Source: CADEGZ01 sp035443705
GTDB taxonomy: Bacteria; Pseudomonadota; Gammaproteobacteria; UBA6186; Azoamicaceae
Length of the DNA stretch: 6,794 bases
Reading direction: 5' to 3'
Assembly: GCA_035443705.1 (NCBI GenBank)
Contig: DAORSV010000071.1
Location: 1-6,794, forward strand
The stretch's first letter is position 1, and each line of letters starts with the position of its first letter. The translations under genes and the position numbers were made by a program. Of this stretch, positions 4,083 through 6,794 are shown piece after piece. The notes under the pieces are model-generated. The model did no database searches and was not told where the DNA came from. It saw nothing but the letters and a program-made list of their open reading frames with translations.

Positions 4083-5549
4083 TCATGTGATGCTCTTTTT
4101 GGGGTTCTTGAAGCCAGCAGAAAAAGCACGAGCCAGTACTTGATTATCACAGACTTGACCGCCGGAATTATTTTTAATCCAGTTTAAGTCTTGGCTTAAT
4201 TGCCATTGCATCAAAGAATATCGGTTAATAGGCTGGTATTGTCTCAACTGTTGTGCGACAAAACGCTGTAGCTTAGCGTCCAATTGAATACGCTGCGTCA
4301 ATGCGATTTCGGTTCCACCTTCAGGTTTTGAGGCTGCTAATCCTGCTTGGATGCAAGCCCCTAACATTAATGCACGGGTTAACTGTATATCAGTTGCGGG
4401 TACCGATTCGCCAGACTGGTCAAAATTAACCGGAAATCCACCATTTACCAGCGTGATTTTAGCACCCATTTTGCTGTGATAGACAATATCACCACGGTTA
4501 TTGAGTTCAATCGAAGATTGTGTATCCATGGTTTTTCGAAGGGAATAAAATTCTTTGTCTTCGGAGGTGCAGCTAATGAATTTCTGATGATGGGTAGCAT
4601 TGTCTAATAAACTACTGCCTTTCAGCGTATCTTTGCCGGTACAGCCTAAAATGTAATCCGCCCTATCTATAAGGGCATTCACATTCTGTACCCGATATAA
4701 ATTTTTATGAAGGAAGCCGTTAAAAGCATCTTTATTCTCGTCATAAGCCAAAACGGTATACCCGCGCTCTAAAAGATAAGGTGTAACACTGGCACCAATC
4801 GCCCCATTACCAATCACGCCAAAAACCGTTTTGACATGGATATCTGCTCTTGCCCCTAAAGCTGTTTGTAGTTTTTTAAGAATAGCCTCTACAATCAAAG
4901 GGGATTCCAAATGCCGTTTAATGGCACTGGATGCCACTTCTATCAACGGAAAAGGTAATGAATTAACCGCGGGGCTATATAGACCACCCCGCGTTTGTTC
5001 AATGCCCGCCATGGCATATTCAAAGCACAAGAAGTTTGGCATGGTCTCTAAAGCATGCCCACCCTCGTCAATGATGATAAGAGACTTAATATTTTGCTTT
5101 TCAAGATTATCGATAAAATGATGCCAGACCTGTTTTAAATGATTGCGTAAATGTTGTTGATATTGTCCTGCTGCTGTATAGGAGTTTTCTAATTTAAAAT
5201 ACCGAAGGCCAAGCTTTTTAAGGCAATGTTCAGCTACGGTTGAATCCGAGTATCCCTTGCCTGAAAGATAGATATTGTTGGGCTTAGCCTTAAAATCTTC
5301 AATCAAATGCTTAAAAAGGGGTACATTGGTTTTAAGGATATGTTGCACGCTAAAAAAGGCCGTATCTTCAAAGTTGACAAGCTCTTTTCCAATTTTGGCA
5401 ACGGCTTCAAGCACGGGCATTTTTGACTCAGTAGGGGGTATTGTGCAAAAACGCATCGCTTGGGTTGTTGCTGAGGGCATCATTTTAGGTTGAGTAAAAA
5501 ATCCTTTAATCGAATGCAATTGCCTGTTCATGGTTTGTATGCTTTTCAT
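4083..5549 (-). CDS. Divergent S-adenosylhomocysteine hydrolase-like NAD-binding protein
   Basis: The product has 488 aa. The ATG at 5549 with AAGGGG five bases upstream is preferred; a GTG two codons earlier overlaps that SD. The order of motifs follows S-adenosylhomocysteine hydrolase (SAHH): an N-terminal substrate-like domain with QHILKTN (about 69-75), IIIDEGG (158-164, compare DDGG), EQTRGG (184-189, compare EETTTG) and IKRHLES (compare TKSKFDN). Then comes a Rossmann fold VIGNGAIG (245-252) with an acidic residue after the second strand (LAYDEN). A late segment, VNGGFPVNFDQSGESVPATDIQLTRAL, mirrors the LVNLGCATGHPSFVMSNSF region. The catalytic lysine is kept (about 211), but the following Asp-Asn pair is Glu-Ser and the usual C-terminal KPxHYRY ending is absent. 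It probably binds NAD but may not hydrolyse S-adenosylhomocysteine; a dehydrogenase acting on another substrate is possible. The gene is intact. Confidence 0.8.
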   Translation of the reverse strand: MKSIQTMNRQLHSIKGFFTQPKMMPSATTQAMRFCTIPPTESKMPVLEAVAKIGKELVNFEDTAFFSVQHILKTNVPLFKHLIEDFKAKPNNIYLSGKGYSDSTVAEHCLKKLGLRYFKLENSYTAAGQYQQHLRNHLKQVWHHFIDNLEKQNIKSLIIIDEGGHALETMPNFLCFEYAMAGIEQTRGGLYSPAVNSLPFPLIEVASSAIKRHLESPLIVEAILKKLQTALGARADIHVKTVFGVIGNGAIGASVTPYLLERGYTVLAYDENKDAFNGFLHKNLYRVQNVNALIDRADYILGCTGKDTLKGSSLLDNATHHQKFISCTSEDKEFYSLRKTMDTQSSIELNNRGDIVYHSKMGAKITLVNGGFPVNFDQSGESVPATDIQLTRALMLGACIQAGLAASKPEGGTEIALTQRIQLDAKLQRFVAQQLRQYQPINRYSLMQWQLSQDLNWIKNNSGGQVCDNQVLARAFSAGFKNPKKSIT

Positions 5550-5619
5550 GTTCACCCCTTATTGTGTAGATGTGCTTCATTTTCGCGCAAAATTATTTAG
5601 AAAACACCTCCGGGATTTG

Positions 5620-5662
5620 CCTGCGGTTTTTGGGGGTCAAAACCCCTAGACAAAAATGCGGG
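5620..5662. promoter_or_regulatory. Long bulged hairpin in the divergent control region
   Basis: GGGGT (5633-5637) pairs with ACCCC (5642-5646) around loop CAAA. TTTTTG (5627-5632) pairs with CAAAAA (5651-5656) across a TAGA bulge, and CCTGC (5620-5624) pairs with GCGGG (5658-5662) with one wobble, for 16 pairs in total. Neither strand has a T tract at the exit, so it is not a terminator. It lies in the untranslated leader region of the minus-strand SAHH-like gene and upstream of the plus-strand 54-aa gene. It could be an RNA regulatory element or a DNA cruciform site. Confidence 0.45.
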
Positions 5663-5683
5663 TAACCAAGTTCAATATTTGTT

Positions 5684-5730
5684 TGTAAGATAGGGCTTAA
5701 GGATTAAAATTTTAGTACAGGAGGAAGCAT
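5684..5730 (+). promoter_or_regulatory. GacA-box-like palindrome, promoter and CsrA-like ribosome site of the 54-aa gene
   Basis: TGTAAG-N6-CTTAAG (5684-5701) matches the GacA/UvrY-family consensus TGTAAG-N6-CTTACA at 10 of 12 fixed positions. A -10 TAAAAT (5705-5710) with a -35 TTGTAA (5683-5688, 16 apart) overlaps it, so the box would sit between the promoter elements. That position suits repression better than activation. The ribosome site reads GTACAGGAGGAAGC; the ACAGGA/AGGA core is like CsrA/RsmA targets (RUACARGGAUGU). Every element is a motif match only. Confidence 0.35.
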
Positions 5731-5731
5731 T

Positions 5732-5896
5732 ATGCAGCAAGAGGACAACAGTAGGGCACAGGAAGGGTATTTTGAAGACGAAACTTGTAATCGATGCGTG
5801 AAAAGAATTACCCGTTTGCAAGCATTAATCGAGTTTGAAGAAGCAAAACTCTTTAAAGCAATGCAGGATGTAGTCAAGTTGAAAGCACATTTTTAA
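5732..5896 (+). CDS. Small 54-aa CxxC protein with helical tail
   Basis: The ATG at 5732 follows a strong AGGAGG site with good spacing. The acidic N-terminus (MQQEDNSRAQEGYFEDE) leads to TCNRCVKR, a single CxxC at residues 19-22. A long amphipathic helix follows (RLQALIEFEEAKLFKAMQDVVKLKAHF), likely a coiled coil or dimerisation helix. One CxxC could bind zinc in a dimer. The family is not recognised. It converges on the response-regulator gene with only four bases between the stop codons. Its upstream region carries GacA- and CsrA-like motifs, which would place it in the same regulatory circuit if they are real. Confidence 0.65.
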   Translation: MQQEDNSRAQEGYFEDETCNRCVKRITRLQALIEFEEAKLFKAMQDVVKLKAHF

Positions 5897-5900
5897 AATG

Positions 5901-6530
5901 CTATACAAGCTCGATTTGTTTTGCGAGTAATATTAAGTCAACGTCTGTTTTAATATTTAATTTTTCGTGAATTTTGTAACGATGACTGTTGAGCGTTTTG
6001 ATGCTAATAAACAATTTTTCTGCAATGGCTTTAGGGCTAAGTCCTTGGCTTAGCATCATCACGATATTAAATTCGCGTGCGGATAAAGCTTCAAAAGGCG
6101 ACGGAGTCGTGTTGGAGGTATTTTTTAGAGCCAGTTTTTGGGCTGTGATTGGCTCTATGAATTTTTTACCTGCCGCAACAGTACGAATGGCTTCCACCAT
6201 TTTTTCTACAGAGGCGCCTTTTGTTAAATAGCCTTGTGCGCCTGCTTTTAAAATGTTGATGACAAAAAGCTCTTCAGCGTGTGAACTTAAAGCGATGATT
6301 TTAATCTCGGGGTCTTTGGCCATTATTTTTTCAGTAGCAGCAATACCACTGATGCCAGGCAGTTGAATATCCATGAGAATGACATTGGGCTTACATTGAT
6401 TTGCTAGTAAGATAGCCTCTTCACCCGTCGTGGCTTTGGCGATGACTGTAATATTCGGAACATCTGAAAGCAGGGCTGCAATCGCATTGCTGATTAAATC
6501 ATGGTCGTCAACTATCATCACTCTAATCAT
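5901..6530 (-). CDS. GacA/LetA/UvrY-type response regulator (REC-LuxR HTH)
   Basis: The product has 209 aa; the ATG at 6530 has AGGAG about nine bases upstream. The receiver domain spans about residues 1-120: acidic pair D8-D9 (VDDHD), phosphoacceptor D54 (LMDIQLPG), S82-S83 (ALSSH) and K104 (LTKGA). A linker follows, then a LuxR/FixJ helix-turn-helix at about 147-205 (LSAREFNIVMMLSQGLSPKAI..KTLNSHRYKIHEKLNIKTDVDL). The recognition-helix segment NSHRYKIHEKLNIKTDVDL is typical of the GacA/UvrY/LetA subfamily, which works with BarA/GacS/LetS-type sensor kinases and switches on CsrA-titrating small RNAs. No sensor kinase is in the window. All phosphotransfer residues are present, so it should be active. 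It may be an accessory paralogue of the chromosomal regulator; which ortholog it is cannot be decided here. Confidence 0.93.
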   Translation of the reverse strand: MIRVMIVDDHDLISNAIAALLSDVPNITVIAKATTGEEAILLANQCKPNVILMDIQLPGISGIAATEKIMAKDPEIKIIALSSHAEELFVINILKAGAQGYLTKGASVEKMVEAIRTVAAGKKFIEPITAQKLALKNTSNTTPSPFEALSAREFNIVMMLSQGLSPKAIAEKLFISIKTLNSHRYKIHEKLNIKTDVDLILLAKQIELV

Positions 6531-6597
6531 CTTTGAATTCTCCTGTTTAACGTGTGGTCATTTATTGAAAAATTTCTTGTTTCTAACAACAGATTTG

Positions 6598-6627
6598 ATT
6601 ATCGTGCATGAATCAAATATTCGTCAA
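6598..6627 (-). promoter_or_regulatory. Promoter of the response-regulator gene
   Basis: On the minus strand TTGACG (6627-6622) and GATAAT (6603-6598) are spaced 18 bases, each five of six to consensus. The start would be near 6590, giving a leader of about 60 nt that ends in AGGAG before ATG 6530. The leader contains TTAGAAACAAGAAATTT, A/T-rich and without stable hairpins. Confidence 0.55.
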
Positions 6628-6689
6628 CTGGAATTTTTAATGGAATTAGCAAATAGTTTTTAAGCTGGCTTTCCCAATAGTAATCAAAG

Positions 6690-6737
6690 TTGACCAGGGA
6701 ATCATTAATATTTATATTATACTAAACCATATGGTTT
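6690..6737 (+). promoter_or_regulatory. Outward promoter with 14-bp palindromic operator candidate
   Basis: TTGACC (6690-6695) and TATATT (6713-6718) are spaced 17 bases on the plus strand and predict a start near 6725. That is at the edge of the perfect palindrome AAACCATATGGTTT (6724-6737), a position typical of repressor operators. The transcript would leave the window to the right; no ORF begins before 6794. The stretch 6531-6794 otherwise holds only the regulator promoter. Confidence 0.4.
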
Positions 6738-6794
6738 TATATCATAATCAAGGCTAGAGTGATATACAGAGATAAAATTGTTTCCAAAGGTTGG

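Noticed and set aside
6717..6794. Minus-strand open frame of 25 codons entering from the right edge (PTFGNNFISVYHSS..., stop at 6719-6717)
   Set aside because: A run of 25 open codons is common by chance, and the string is not recognisable; a palindrome and promoter fit the same bases better. It stays possible as a truncated C-terminus.

Overview
The window reads as accessory DNA (a plasmid or an integrated mobile element) from a low-GC gammaproteobacterium. The pointers are a GacA/LetA/UvrY-type response regulator, low-GC codon use with strong Shine-Dalgarno (SD) sites, a ribbon-helix-helix-like small protein of the relaxosome or plasmid type, and a small plasmid/phage-type protein (ELCGSWLW...WYF family). 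A host among intracellular Legionellales (Legionella, Coxiella and relatives) fits best, but that is inference. No rRNA, tRNA, insertion sequence or CRISPR array was seen.

Left part (1-1930, all plus strand). A short GGTGCGCCCT box at 64-73 resembles the nic region of RSF1010/R1162-type (MOBQ) transfer origins. A promoter with an inverted repeat follows, then a 64-aa ribbon-helix-helix-like gene. An A-tract-rich spacer leads into a strong promoter (TTGCAT-N16-TATAAT) and a 117-aa plasmid-type protein. After that come tiny ORFs with good SD sites, a 135-aa gene broken by one lost base in a run of seven A, a 7-codon ORF with a perfect SD followed by two hairpins, and an intact 90-aa gene.

Middle (1930-2830). 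A decayed gene with at least two frame changes runs to about 2327. Next is the most interesting structure of the window: three stem-loops in under 100 nt at 2361-2460. The left-most is an intrinsic terminator for the minus strand, and the central one shows a UUGGC loop on the plus strand and UGCCAA on the minus strand. This is the architecture of a plasmid copy-control antisense RNA facing a leader and the start of a plus-strand ORF. The downstream plus-strand gene (2829-4082, 417 aa) is not recognised; given this leader it is a candidate for a replication initiator or another tightly dosed plasmid function.

Right part (4083-6794). Convergent with the 417-aa gene, with abutting stop codons, lies a divergent S-adenosylhomocysteine-hydrolase-like protein. 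Its Rossmann fold is intact but catalytic positions are changed. A control region (5550-5731) holds a long bulged hairpin, an imperfect GacA-type box and a CsrA-like sequence over the SD of a 54-aa CxxC gene. That small gene converges on the response-regulator gene. To the right of the regulator, its own promoter and a plus-strand promoter with a 14-bp palindrome point out of the window.

Read together, the window combines mobile-element housekeeping (possible oriT, possible antisense copy control), heavy gene decay, and a cargo module that may be tied to the Gac/Csr regulatory cascade of the host. The last link is inference from motifs.
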